In this document: positions 8,921 to 17,098 of the stretch, piece after piece | Layout of the letters: each line of letters opens with the position of its first letter | Numbering within the stretch: position 1 is the first letter of the stretch | NCBI GenBank assembly: GCA_044221445.1 | Contig: JBGAPF010000002.1 | Span: forward strand, 62,001-126,000 | Direction of reading: 5' to 3' | Length of the DNA: 64,000 bases | DNA from: JBDHTS01 sp044221445 | GTDB lineage: Bacteria; Pseudomonadota; Alphaproteobacteria; Micavibrionales; Micavibrionaceae | Made by a program: the position numbers and the translations under genes | The notes under the pieces: generated by a model | What the model saw: only the letters and a program-made list of their open reading frames with translations | Databases searched by the model: none | Told to the model about the DNA's origin: nothing

Positions 8921-9754
8921 ATGCTTTTCGATGATATTATTGCTGAGCCGCCGACTAAACACAGCCTTTATTTTTACAATCTCGAAACGATTCAGGCTTT
9001 GTGCCGCGCCTCTGTTGCCCGGGCAGGAACGGATACGCCTGTTATACGAACCATTGATATACCCGGCGGCATAAATTGCCCTGAGGGATTAAAAGAAAAA
9101 ATCGGGCGTTCTCATCCTTCAGATGCATGTCTGTTGACTATGACTTTGGCGTATCTTTTAAAGTCAGGCGCTCCTGTGGATCCCGATTTTGCTGTACGAA
9201 CCTGGAATCTGAAAGATGGGCAGGATTACCTTGAGACCGACCATGCAGCCGATGTGGTAATTGTTGCGCATATTCCCCGCTATCCTATTCCCTCCTTCGC
9301 TCAAAAAGCTTTAAGAGGCCTTTTTATGGGCGATGAATTTAATAATGCAGTTTCATTAAGCCCACAACACAGTGATCCTGCCTGGCTGGACAGAATGCAA
9401 AAGTCAGAAGCCAAAATCATCGTCACATTCGGAGGAAAAAGAGATATAAGCACCAGGAATTTTTCTGCACATCCGTTTGTTGACGTTATTCCAACACCGG
9501 ATGCCGACTTTGCCGACTGGAATAATGACGAAATTCCTATGACCGAACTCTATGGTTTTCCTTTGGAAGATCTGCCCCTTAGATGGATGGGATTTCTAGC
9601 GCATACCGGTTATCTGCGGGATATCCGTAATCTATTGGATTTTGATACGACATTTGGCGCATTTGCAGCTATGAAGTCTGATTCAATCGAACAAGCGGGA
9701 AATATTCCCGAGATGTCTGCAGATCGATCCTATGCCTTTCCTGTCGTGCCGTAA
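8921..9754 (+). CDS. hypothetical protein in an AT-rich insertion
   Basis: This 277-residue soluble protein is encoded in DNA visibly richer in A and T than its neighbours, with codon choices such as TTA, ATT and AAA that the flanking genes avoid. I recognise no family. Visible features are an N-terminal NLETIQALCRASVARAGTD segment and a central strand ADVVIVAHIPRYPIP. Another strand, AKIIVTFGGKRDIST, and the acidic PTPDADFADWNNDEIPMTELYG follow. The alternating strand/helix pattern could fit a Rossmann-like fold, but that is only an impression. It sits between a relic of the HD gene and the intact HD gene, which suggests acquisition or replacement. Confidence 0.75.
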   Translation: MLFDDIIAEPPTKHSLYFYNLETIQALCRASVARAGTDTPVIRTIDIPGGINCPEGLKEKIGRSHPSDACLLTMTLAYLLKSGAPVDPDFAVRTWNLKDGQDYLETDHAADVVIVAHIPRYPIPSFAQKALRGLFMGDEFNNAVSLSPQHSDPAWLDRMQKSEAKIIVTFGGKRDISTRNFSAHPFVDVIPTPDADFADWNNDEIPMTELYGFPLEDLPLRWMGFLAHTGYLRDIRNLLDFDTTFGAFAAMKSDSIEQAGNIPEMSADRSYAFPVVP

Positions 9755-9807
9755 GGCCCGGTACAATGCAGCCATTATTTTTGCAATTTATTAGGCGTTG
9801 ATATGGG

Positions 9808-10905
9808 TTACTCGTAAAAAGTCGTTCGTCCCGCCGCCTGCTCTTTTTCCGCCCGTGCGATGATGTCCGCCATGACGCCGCCGAACAGGCGGCGTCCGGC
9901 CTGGGTGAACATCGTTTCGCCCAGCTGTTCGCGCAGGAAGCTCAGGACGGTCTTCGGTCCTGCCGTCGTGACGCCGCGTTCTTCCATGATGTTGATAGTC
10001 TCTAACACGGTCTGGTCATAGCTGAGCCCCGCCGACGTCGCGATATCCGCCTCGTGCAAAATCATCGCCATCAGCGTCAGCGCCGGGTTGTCCTCGAACC
10101 GGCGTAATCTTCCCATTGTCATCAGCGAAACGTCTTCGCCTTTATCGTTCCAGTAATAATGCCTGAAGATTTTCTTCATGCGGATGCAGGGGCTGTTGTC
10201 GCCTGCGAAAAACGTGATGTCGGTGCAGAACACCATGGTCTCGATCGCGCCGATATCGTCTTTCGGCAGGCCGAGCGCCTCCAGATAGGGCCGGGCGATT
10301 TCCACCGCCTGCTGCTCCATGTATCCCGGCGTATAGACACCGTTGCGCTGGTTGTCGCCGCCCTGGTGTCCGAGGTCATGAACGCAGGCCGCGATCAGCA
10401 GCAGCGTCATCGCATGCCGGTCGAGCGGCGCGCCCGAATCCGGGCTCAGTTCGTTATGCGTGGCGATCAGGCGGATGGCGTGAAACAACACCTTCCGGTA
10501 ATGGACGTTACCATGATACTGCAGGCCGTTCGGATATTCGGCCAGGATCGCCGCCAGGAAAAGCGCTTTGACCGGAACCGCTCCGGCGTCCAGCCCGAAT
10601 GCCTCGATCGCCACAGCCGCCAGGGCGGGAAGCGAGGGTCCGCCGTCGCCCTGCTCCCATGTCCTGAAAACCGCCGCCGTCCTTGCGCCATAGCCTTCGA
10701 GGTCCGGCCCGGTCATCAGTGCCAGCAGCGGCCGGACCCGCGCGATGTCGTCTGCGAACGCCGCCTCTATCTCCTCCATCCGGCGCGCCAGGATTTCCGG
10801 GTCGATAAACGATTCCGCTTGGACCGTTCCGGCCATGGGACGGACGCTATCGAAAAGGCTTTTGAGGCCCGGTTCAGGCGCATGCCTGGCGGCGCTTTCA
10901 TGCAT
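9808..10905 (-). CDS. HD-domain phosphohydrolase (cyclic-nucleotide phosphodiesterase-like)
   Basis: The 365-residue protein has a C-terminal metal-dependent HD fold. YHGNVHYRKVLFHA (from about residue 130) resembles the YHNxxH entry of class I cyclic-nucleotide phosphodiesterases, and CVHDLGHQG gives the HD pair at H176-D177 with H180. A further HEAD motif (LHEADIATS) supplies a later metal ligand. The first 120 residues are helical and unassigned. Substrate is not known; a 3',5'-cyclic nucleotide is the best guess. The gene is divergent from the DAHP synthase gene. A truncated relative of its last 45 codons lies at 8628-8780. Confidence 0.75.
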   Translation of the reverse strand: MHESAARHAPEPGLKSLFDSVRPMAGTVQAESFIDPEILARRMEEIEAAFADDIARVRPLLALMTGPDLEGYGARTAAVFRTWEQGDGGPSLPALAAVAIEAFGLDAGAVPVKALFLAAILAEYPNGLQYHGNVHYRKVLFHAIRLIATHNELSPDSGAPLDRHAMTLLLIAACVHDLGHQGGDNQRNGVYTPGYMEQQAVEIARPYLEALGLPKDDIGAIETMVFCTDITFFAGDNSPCIRMKKIFRHYYWNDKGEDVSLMTMGRLRRFEDNPALTLMAMILHEADIATSAGLSYDQTVLETINIMEERGVTTAGPKTVLSFLREQLGETMFTQAGRRLFGGVMADIIARAEKEQAAGRTTFYE

Positions 10906-10964
10906 GGGTCGTATCGTTCCTTAAACGGTGCGGCGCGTTATCTTAATACCCGGACAACCGGAAT

Positions 10965-11020
10965 CCAAAGGTTTTGTAGAGATTTCTTGAAGTAAGAGGA
11001 GAAATTGCCTAAACCTTTGG
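10965..11020 (+). promoter_or_regulatory. 10-bp inverted repeat in the DAHP synthase leader
   Basis: CCAAAGGTTT at 10965-10974 and AAACCTTTGG at 11011-11020 are perfect reverse complements separated by 36 bases. The loop holds the purine-rich AAGAGGAGA, a good ribosome site for a TTG at 11005. If transcribed, the hairpin would lie 30 bases before the ATG at 11050. It may be a leader structure, or a protein-binding site; nothing more can be said. Confidence 0.4.
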
Positions 11021-11049
11021 GATTGCTGCACTGCGGAGACAATAGGAAT

Positions 11050-12432
11050 ATGGCCTGGAGCCCTGAAAGCTGGAGAACGAAGACTGCCCGCCAGATGCCG
11101 GATTATCCGGATGAGGCGGCCCTGAAAAAAGCGGAGGCGACCCTGTCCGCCATGCCGCCGCTCGTTTTTGCGGGCGAGGCGCGCAACCTTCAGGCCAGCC
11201 TTGCCAACGTCGTGTCCGGCAACGCGTTTCTTCTTCAGGGCGGAGACTGCGCCGAAAGCTTCGCGGAATTCGGCGCTAACAAGATCCGTGATTCCTTCCG
11301 CCTGATGCTGCAGATGGCGGTCGTCATGACCTTCGCCGGCTCCCTGCCCGTTCTGAAAATCGGCCGCATGGCGGGCCAGTTCGCCAAGCCGCGCTCCAGC
11401 GACGTCGAAACGAAAAACGGCCTGACCATTCCCGCCTATCGCGGCGACATCATCAACGGCTATGAATTCAACGAACAGCTGCGCCAGCCGGACCCGGAAC
11501 GCATGGTCCGCGCCTATAACCAGTCCGCCGCGACGCTGAACCTGCTGCGCGCCTTCGCCCAGGGCGGCTATGCCGACCTGCACCGCGTCAACAAATGGAA
11601 CCTCGATTTCGTCAAGGACAGCGCGCTCGGCGAACGCTATGAAGGCCTCGCCCACCGGATCGAGGAAGCGCTCGATTTTATGGCCGCCTGCGGCATCACA
11701 GGCGAGACCGTGCCCGCCATCCGCGAGACCGACTTCTACACCAGCCACGAGGCGCTGCTTCTGCCTTACGAACAGGCACTGACCCGCGTCGACAGCCTGA
11801 CCGGCGATTACTATGCCTGCTCCGCCCATTTCCTGTGGATCGGCGCGCGCACGGGCCAGACCGAGGGCGCGCAAGTCGAATTCGCGCGCGGCATCAAAAA
11901 CCCCATCGGCCTGAAATGCCCGCCGGATCTCGACCCCTCCACCCTGCTGAAACTGATCGACGTGCTGAACCCCGCCAACGAACCGGGACGCCTCACCCTC
12001 ATCGCCCGCATGGGCCACGAAAAGGTAGAAGAAAAACTCAGCCCGCTCGTCCGCGCCGTTAAGGCCGAAGGCCGCGCCGTCGTCTGGTCCTGCGACCCCA
12101 TGCACGGCAACACCATGACCAGCGCCAGCGGCTACAAGACCCGCAAGTTCGACCATGTTCTGGGCGAGGTCAAAGGCTTCTTCGCCGTCCACCAGGCCGA
12201 GGGCACGCATCCCGGCGGCATCCATCTGGAACTGACCGGCCAGGACGTGACCGAATGCACCGGCGGCGCCGAGAAAATCAACGACGAGGATCTTTCAAAC
12301 CGCTACCACACCCATTGCGATCCCCGCCTGAACGCCAACCAGGCGCTTGAACTCGCCTTCCTGGTCGCCGACGAACTGAAAGCCCTCCGCACCGGCAAAA
12401 CTCAGCGTCAGGTTCCGGTTGCCGCAGAATAG
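11050..12432 (+). CDS. 3-deoxy-7-phosphoheptulonate synthase, class II (plant type)
   Basis: The enzyme condenses phosphoenolpyruvate and erythrose 4-phosphate, the entry step of the shikimate pathway. From the ATG at 11050 it has 460 residues, opening with WSPESWRTKTARQMPDYPD, the standard class II N-terminus, followed by LVFAGEARNL, FLLQGGDCAESFAEF, MGHEKV and the metal-site region VVWSCDPMHGNT. An in-frame TTG at 11005 with a good ribosome site would add 15 residues not seen in the family. NAPRT follows closely and is probably cotranscribed. The upstream inverted repeat may regulate it. Confidence 0.95.
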   Translation: MAWSPESWRTKTARQMPDYPDEAALKKAEATLSAMPPLVFAGEARNLQASLANVVSGNAFLLQGGDCAESFAEFGANKIRDSFRLMLQMAVVMTFAGSLPVLKIGRMAGQFAKPRSSDVETKNGLTIPAYRGDIINGYEFNEQLRQPDPERMVRAYNQSAATLNLLRAFAQGGYADLHRVNKWNLDFVKDSALGERYEGLAHRIEEALDFMAACGITGETVPAIRETDFYTSHEALLLPYEQALTRVDSLTGDYYACSAHFLWIGARTGQTEGAQVEFARGIKNPIGLKCPPDLDPSTLLKLIDVLNPANEPGRLTLIARMGHEKVEEKLSPLVRAVKAEGRAVVWSCDPMHGNTMTSASGYKTRKFDHVLGEVKGFFAVHQAEGTHPGGIHLELTGQDVTECTGGAEKINDEDLSNRYHTHCDPRLNANQALELAFLVADELKALRTGKTQRQVPVAAE

Positions 12433-12451
12433 TTGTTTTAGGAAACCGGTC

Positions 12452-13570
12452 ATGTCCGACTTCGAGCAGACCGTCGCCACAGGCGTCGACACCTATTTCA
12501 AAAACACGGCGGATGTCGTGCGCGCCCATGGCGACCAGGCCGTCACCTACGCTGTCTTCATCCGCCGCCCGGTCGTCTGCGCGCCGCGCCTCGCGCTGGA
12601 ATTTTTGCGCGAAGCCGAGGCCGCGCGCGGCTTCACGGCGGAAATCGACCTGCGCTATCCCGAGGGCAAGCGCGTCGGCGCGGGCGACCCGATCCTTTAC
12701 GTCACCGGCCCGCTGACCAAACTCGCCGACCTTGAGACCCAGTTTCTCCAGCGCCTCGGCCCGCCCTGCGTCGCGGCCTGGAACGCCTGGAACATGTGTT
12801 CCGACCTGCCCCAGGCCGCCTTCATCGACATGGGCGCGCGCCACTGCGCGGGTGACGGCATGGTGGACCTGATGGCCTATGGCGCGTCGGTGGGCAGCGC
12901 GCGGGCGCGGCGCAAGTCCGGCGCCAAAGGCTTCATCGGCGCCTCGACCGACCGCGGCGCGCGCTTTTTCGGACAGGACAGGGGTCTCGGCACCATGCCC
13001 CACGCCCTGATCGGCTACGCCGGGTCCACGCTGAAGGCGGCGCAGATGTTCCATGCCACCCTGCCCGCCGCGCCGCTCACCGTCCTGGTCGATTATTTCG
13101 GCCTTGAGGTCACCGACAGCCTCGCCTGCGCCCGCGCCTTCCCCCATCTCGCGCGGCAGGGCCATCTGTCCGTCCGCCTCGACACGCCCGGCTCCCGGTA
13201 CGCCGAGGGCCTCGACCCCGCCCGGTCCTACGCCGTCCTCGAACGCCACGTGCCCCAGGTCATCCGCGGCTATCTGAGTGCCGAGGAGCAGAAATACCTG
13301 ATCGGCCCCGGCGTCTCCGCCGCCGCCATATGGCACATGCGCGAAAAACTGGACGAGGCCGGGTTCGGCCAGGTCAGGATCGTCGGCTCTTCGGGGTTCG
13401 GCCCCGCCAAATGCCGCATCATGGCCGGCGCGAAAGCGCCTGTCGACGTCGTCGGCACCGGCTCCTTCCTCCCCGAGAACTGGCCCGAAACCTACGCCAC
13501 GGCCGACATCGTCGAATATGGCGGCGTCCCAAGGGTCAAGGCCAGCCGCGAATACCTGCTGCGCAAATAA
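12452..13570 (+). CDS. nicotinate phosphoribosyltransferase
   Basis: The 372-residue protein belongs to the NAPRT/QPRT family that attaches phosphoribose from PRPP to nicotinate for NAD salvage. Visible landmarks are MSDFEQTVATGVDTYFKNT at the start, LVDYFGLEVTDS and VRLDTPGSRYAEG in the barrel, and GTMPHALIGY carrying the histidine expected to be phosphorylated. GSSGFGPAK and VGTGSF near the C-terminus bind phosphate. The ATG at 12452 has AGGAAA upstream; the frame from 12419 overlaps the preceding gene and is less likely. It lies 19 bases after the DAHP synthase gene, and nadE lies 5 kb away. Confidence 0.88.
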   Translation: MSDFEQTVATGVDTYFKNTADVVRAHGDQAVTYAVFIRRPVVCAPRLALEFLREAEAARGFTAEIDLRYPEGKRVGAGDPILYVTGPLTKLADLETQFLQRLGPPCVAAWNAWNMCSDLPQAAFIDMGARHCAGDGMVDLMAYGASVGSARARRKSGAKGFIGASTDRGARFFGQDRGLGTMPHALIGYAGSTLKAAQMFHATLPAAPLTVLVDYFGLEVTDSLACARAFPHLARQGHLSVRLDTPGSRYAEGLDPARSYAVLERHVPQVIRGYLSAEEQKYLIGPGVSAAAIWHMREKLDEAGFGQVRIVGSSGFGPAKCRIMAGAKAPVDVVGTGSFLPENWPETYATADIVEYGGVPRVKASREYLLRK

Positions 13571-13621
13571 AAAGCTATTTTTTGTTGACGTAAAAAACGG
13601 CAGGTTTTAAACCCGTTAAAG

Positions 13622-13639
13622 CGCTGCCTTAAGGCAGCG
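13622..13639. promoter_or_regulatory. 18-bp perfect palindrome upstream of an unknown two-gene operon
   Basis: CGCTGCCTTAAGGCAGCG is its own reverse complement with no spacer. It lies 26 bases before the ATG at 13665 and 31 bases after TTGACG (13585-13590), a candidate -35 box. The T-tract of a terminator is missing on the plus strand, so an operator for a dimeric regulator is the better reading, although a terminator role for the NAPRT operon cannot be excluded. Confidence 0.45.
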
Positions 13640-13664
13640 ACCTTATAAAAAACAGGGAGTATTA

Positions 13665-14522
13665 ATGCCGCGTAAAAAACTCTGCCCTGCCGTGCGGGTC
13701 GGACAGCTTAATCAAAGCGGCGGGCGCAGACTGCAGGAACAGGCTGACCGTAAAGGCGCCCTAGTGCTCAAGTCTAACGGCGTTCCGCTGGGCGTTATCC
13801 TTTCCCTTCCGCACGCAGAGAGACTGCTAGAGGAAAATCCCGTTTTATCCCGGAGCAGATTGTCGCTCACCGCCCTGAAATTGGACAGACAACCTGCGTT
13901 TGTGAAAGGGTCGCCCCCGCTTCATATTGTGCCCGATCCGTCCGGAACGCCTCTTTATGGCTACATAACCCTTTCCGCCCTTGATGAACTAAGTGGCCGC
14001 TATGCAAAGAAACTTGCAGCGCAGGCCCGCTCTTACGAAATGCCACGCTCCGAAACTCCACGCAAAATGACGCCAAAAATAACAGGCGACGAAAACGACA
14101 GGCCTGCCCCTGAGATACGCGTTTCCCAGATGTTTTACATTGAAGGGCGGAAGGGCCAAATTCCTGTCTTTATGGCTGAAAAAAAACGAGCACAGTACAA
14201 AACAATACAAGGTTTGGTCATGGACTGGGAGACATGCGCCACAGAATTTTGCTTTCGTGAACCCGGGGTTCACCCAAACATACAACCTTTCCGCCCCGAA
14301 AAGCGGCATGACGACAAGCCGAGCGAAAATACCCTGACCGCACATTCTCGATTGGCGTTCGTCCCCGTTTCCTTGCTTGCCAGGAACCCGCACTGGGTCC
14401 GGATCCAGTCTTCCTTCCCTGTTGATCCGGCGGACGCCAGAAGAAAAGAAGACGCACAGACCGTGGAAAATCTCAGGCAATTTATTAACGCCAAACCTCA
14501 AAGGGAATTGAACGTCGCATGA
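13665..14522 (+). CDS. hypothetical protein with a Phd/YefM-like N-terminus
   Basis: The 285-residue protein starts after a good ribosome site (GGGAG). Residues about 11-55 (RVGQLNQSGGRRLQEQADRK, then GVPLGVILSLPHAERLLEE) resemble the DNA-binding domain of Phd/YefM antitoxins: a short strand, a helix, and the 'N-G-x-P-x-G-V' turn. The rest, including KKRAQYKTIQGLVMDWETCA, matches nothing I know. It overlaps the next gene by four bases (ATGA). Neither the length nor the partner resembles a classic toxin-antitoxin pair. If the N-terminus is Phd-like, the upstream palindrome could be its operator. Confidence 0.65.
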   Translation: MPRKKLCPAVRVGQLNQSGGRRLQEQADRKGALVLKSNGVPLGVILSLPHAERLLEENPVLSRSRLSLTALKLDRQPAFVKGSPPLHIVPDPSGTPLYGYITLSALDELSGRYAKKLAAQARSYEMPRSETPRKMTPKITGDENDRPAPEIRVSQMFYIEGRKGQIPVFMAEKKRAQYKTIQGLVMDWETCATEFCFREPGVHPNIQPFRPEKRHDDKPSENTLTAHSRLAFVPVSLLARNPHWVRIQSSFPVDPADARRKEDAQTVENLRQFINAKPQRELNVA

Positions 14523-15217
14523 GTTCCGTTGCATTCAACTTGGCCGCGATCACAGAAAAAGAAGAGCTGATGGATGATCTGCGCGCGGATATCCGTCAAA
14601 GCCGTCCTGGACTTGTGCACCAGCGGGATATGTTGCTGGAGGCGATGTCTGGAGAGTCCGTCAGTCCTGACCAGGCAAAAACGATTGGCGACCTGTCTCT
14701 TGAGACCGCCGTTATCATATTGAGGTTTCTGCAGGCCCTGAAACTGCACCGCACTCCTTCCCCTAACGAAATGAAAGAAGTGACCGCCCTTGCCAATATG
14801 TTCCGTCTGCGGGAACTGAGTCCCGACCGGTCATGGGAAAAAGTCTTTCCCGGCGAAGCCGTATTAGGCAAGGGAGCAAACCAGCGCACAGTCGACCTGA
14901 AACCCCTTTACAGATATCTTATAGATCATCCGTCGCCTGAAACCCTGAAAGCGGAAAATGCGCTGCGGGCGCAAAACCTCGTCGACCTGAAATGCATCTC
15001 CCTTTCAGAAAAGACCGTTTACGAAACCGAAGGAAACTACCGCCGCGCCGCCTTTGAAATCGGCATTCTTTTCTCCCTGTACAGTCAGGGCGTCGAAAAA
15101 CCGGATGCGGAAACCTTGAAGGAAGTCCGCGCGGCAGGTCTTCGGTTTATGACGGCGTTCGGCAACAATTACGACCTGAGACGCGATTATGCCGTCCTGA
15201 ACCCCTGGCAGCCTTGA
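14519..15217 (+). CDS. hypothetical protein, second gene of the 13665 operon
   Basis: The 232-residue soluble, mostly helical protein is translationally coupled to the gene before it (ATGA overlap). No family is recognised. It has a helical N-terminal region (TEKEELMDDLRADIRQSRPG), a central LETAVIILRFLQALKLHRTP, and a tyrosine-rich C-terminus (LFSLYSQG, NNYDLRRDYAVLN). It converges on the minus-strand cysteine-rich gene with only 11 bases between the stops. Confidence 0.65.
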   Translation: MSSVAFNLAAITEKEELMDDLRADIRQSRPGLVHQRDMLLEAMSGESVSPDQAKTIGDLSLETAVIILRFLQALKLHRTPSPNEMKEVTALANMFRLRELSPDRSWEKVFPGEAVLGKGANQRTVDLKPLYRYLIDHPSPETLKAENALRAQNLVDLKCISLSEKTVYETEGNYRRAAFEIGILFSLYSQGVEKPDAETLKEVRAAGLRFMTAFGNNYDLRRDYAVLNPWQP

Positions 15218-15228
15218 CAGAAAACCTG

Positions 15229-15621
15229 TCAGTTTCCGTCCATCTTCATCCCGTCTAATTCTTTATGTGCCTGCGAGGCCGGGCCGTCGGCGAACGTCTT
15301 GAAATTGGCGTCGTTCTCGAAATAATAAGTTGTGCCGTCCGGACCGGCGCCGATCACCGCCGAGGCTTTGTCGACAGGTCTGCCGCTGACGGGATCCGTG
15401 CCCCGGCGCGCTTCCGGTGATTTTTTTAAAGTGTCCGCACACATGGCGCAGCACCCGTAATATGTCTTGCCGTCGATCTCTATCGGAATCTGGGGTTTGT
15501 CGAAAAGCTTGTCGTTCATCATGCACACATATTGCGCCTCCGCGGGTTTCAGCCACGCTTCGGCGGCGAAAGCGGGAAACGCGACGATCAGGGCAAGAAA
15601 AGTCAAAAGAACGGTCTTCAT
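15229..15621 (-). CDS. exported TRASH/YHS-like metal-binding protein
   Basis: From the ATG at 15621 the 130-residue product has a signal peptide (about 1-19, LLTFLALIVAFPAFA). The mature domain contains YVCMMNDKLF and, 22 residues on, YYGCCAMCADTLKK, followed by DPVSGRPVDKA. This C...CC..C spacing is that of TRASH/YHS-type domains, which bind soft metals such as copper. It is the last gene of a minus-strand trio of Met/Cys/His-rich envelope proteins, so a periplasmic copper sensor or carrier is a reasonable guess. The frame from 15660 overlaps the preceding gene and is not preferred. Confidence 0.75.
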   Translation of the reverse strand: MKTVLLTFLALIVAFPAFAAEAWLKPAEAQYVCMMNDKLFDKPQIPIEIDGKTYYGCCAMCADTLKKSPEARRGTDPVSGRPVDKASAVIGAGPDGTTYYFENDANFKTFADGPASQAHKELDGMKMDGN

Positions 15622-15656
15622 GGATGTCTCCTTATGTCTGGTTGAAAAGTTGAATA

Positions 15657-16997
15657 TCACCTGATTTTGATCCGCGCGAACGCCATGGCGGAGGCCGGAT
15701 CGCGGCCATAAGCGTCGTCCAGCCTGTTTGGCAGCGCATAGACGCTGCCCAGCCCGCCGATTCCGAACGTGACATGCTTGACGATCGGGAAGTCGCGGAT
15801 ATAGCCAAGACTCAGCTTGCCGACGTTAAATACATCCCCGGTCTGTGGTTCGCGCTCATGGAACAACTCGTCCTTCTGTACCCATTCCGCCCGGCCAAAC
15901 ACGGTATGCCGGTCCTGCCATTCGACGGCGCTTTCCAGCAGGACGGCATGATTGATGCGTCCCGGATTGCTGTTGTTCATCCCCCAGGCCAGCGTCGTCT
16001 GCCAGTTGCCCTTGTCGAAGGACTTGTTGTACATCGCCGACGCCGTTGTCCTGTCCTGGTCAGTCCCCGGCTCCAGCTGCTCGGGGCTGTGAATGGCCCC
16101 CTGGCTTACCTGCAGCGACCAGTCCTTGTCCGGGTTCCATGTCAGGCGGCCCGCGTAGGAATCCAGCCGCAGCCTGTCGAAATTCCAGCGGAACTGGTCC
16201 GGCTCCCGCCCGTTGAACGCCGACGCCTCGATCTTCCAGTCACGCCAGACATAGCCCGCCGTCGCCACGCCGAAGGTGATATGCGTGGAATCGAGCCAGT
16301 GATGCGTGATCGGCGCCTCCGGGTTGTCCATGCCCGAAAACCGGTGCATGAACGTGGCGGGGCCCAGCGCCGGTTCGCCCGGATAGCCGAGATATACGAA
16401 CGCCGAACTGTCCGGGGTGACCGGCATACTGTAAGTCGTCGCCAGCTCCATCAGCAGGTCGTGCGGATGCTGGCGGTCGGTCAGGTGCTCTTCGCCGTCC
16501 GCCGTCTCCCCTGTCTGCAGCAGCAGCGGATAGCCGTCCTTGCCCATCAACGGATCGAGGGAAAGCATCGTCCGCACGCCCCATGTCCCGGCGCCAAGCG
16601 GGCGGCTCGCCATCAGCATCAGCATGCTCTCCCCGAACGCCTTATCGTCGCCCCGTTGCCCGCCCTGCCTGTCATAGACGAAATTGGCGTAGCCGTGGAG
16701 CATCCCTGTCCAGCCACCGGCCATGCCGTGAATGCCTTCCATCGGCCCGGACTCCGGCACCCATGCCGTCCCGGACGCTTCGCGGGACATCGCATAAGAA
16801 CCGTAAAACCCGTTCATGCTCATGGAGTCGGTATTGTCCATGGCGTCCATATCGTGCATGCCCGCCATGGGATCCTCGCCCTCTATGTGCATGATGCTGT
16901 GCATGCCGCCCATGCCATCTTTATGCTCCATGCAGTTTTCAGCGAGGGCGGGCGTCGCGAAAACGGTCAGCGCGACGGCGAAAAGAAACGTGTTCAT
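15657..16997 (-). CDS. Met/His-rich outer-membrane-like protein, probable metal-resistance factor
   Basis: The 446-residue protein has a signal peptide (about 1-19) and then a methionine/histidine/aspartate-rich segment (about 22-62, with repeated MGGMHSIMH, MAGMHDMDAMD and SMSMNG clusters) suited to Cu(I) or Cu(II). The remainder, from WTGMLHGYANFVYDRQGG on, alternates short amphipathic strands and ends in a beta-strand, ASAMAFARIKIR. This pattern fits an outer-membrane beta-barrel, although the last residue is Arg, not Phe. Proteins of this kind often accompany copper-resistance genes. It lies between the TRASH-like gene and the small gene at 17099-17482. Confidence 0.7.
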   Translation of the reverse strand: MNTFLFAVALTVFATPALAENCMEHKDGMGGMHSIMHIEGEDPMAGMHDMDAMDNTDSMSMNGFYGSYAMSREASGTAWVPESGPMEGIHGMAGGWTGMLHGYANFVYDRQGGQRGDDKAFGESMLMLMASRPLGAGTWGVRTMLSLDPLMGKDGYPLLLQTGETADGEEHLTDRQHPHDLLMELATTYSMPVTPDSSAFVYLGYPGEPALGPATFMHRFSGMDNPEAPITHHWLDSTHITFGVATAGYVWRDWKIEASAFNGREPDQFRWNFDRLRLDSYAGRLTWNPDKDWSLQVSQGAIHSPEQLEPGTDQDRTTASAMYNKSFDKGNWQTTLAWGMNNSNPGRINHAVLLESAVEWQDRHTVFGRAEWVQKDELFHEREPQTGDVFNVGKLSLGYIRDFPIVKHVTFGIGGLGSVYALPNRLDDAYGRDPASAMAFARIKIR

Positions 16998-17098
16998 TGG
17001 TCGGTCTCCATAAAAAAATCGGGGCGTTGATTTGATCGGGAGGGATGGGAATCATAAAACGCCATCCGCCCTTTCCGGTCTTCGCGGTAAGGGTTCGC

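Noticed and set aside
11005..11049. TTG start for DAHP synthase
   Set aside because: It has a good ribosome site, but the extra 15 residues are not seen in the family, and the ATG at 11050 gives the standard N-terminus.
10921..12225. 434-codon open frame on the minus strand
   Set aside because: It lies entirely antisense to the class II DAHP synthase and has no recognisable domains; GC-rich codon bias creates long antisense frames.
12278..13336. 352-codon open frame on the minus strand
   Set aside because: Antisense to the NAPRT gene, with low-complexity Gly/Ala/Val/Arg content and no ribosome site.
15215..15231. TGACAG/CTGTCA hairpin between convergent stops as a terminator
   Set aside because: The stem is only six bases and no T-run follows on either strand.
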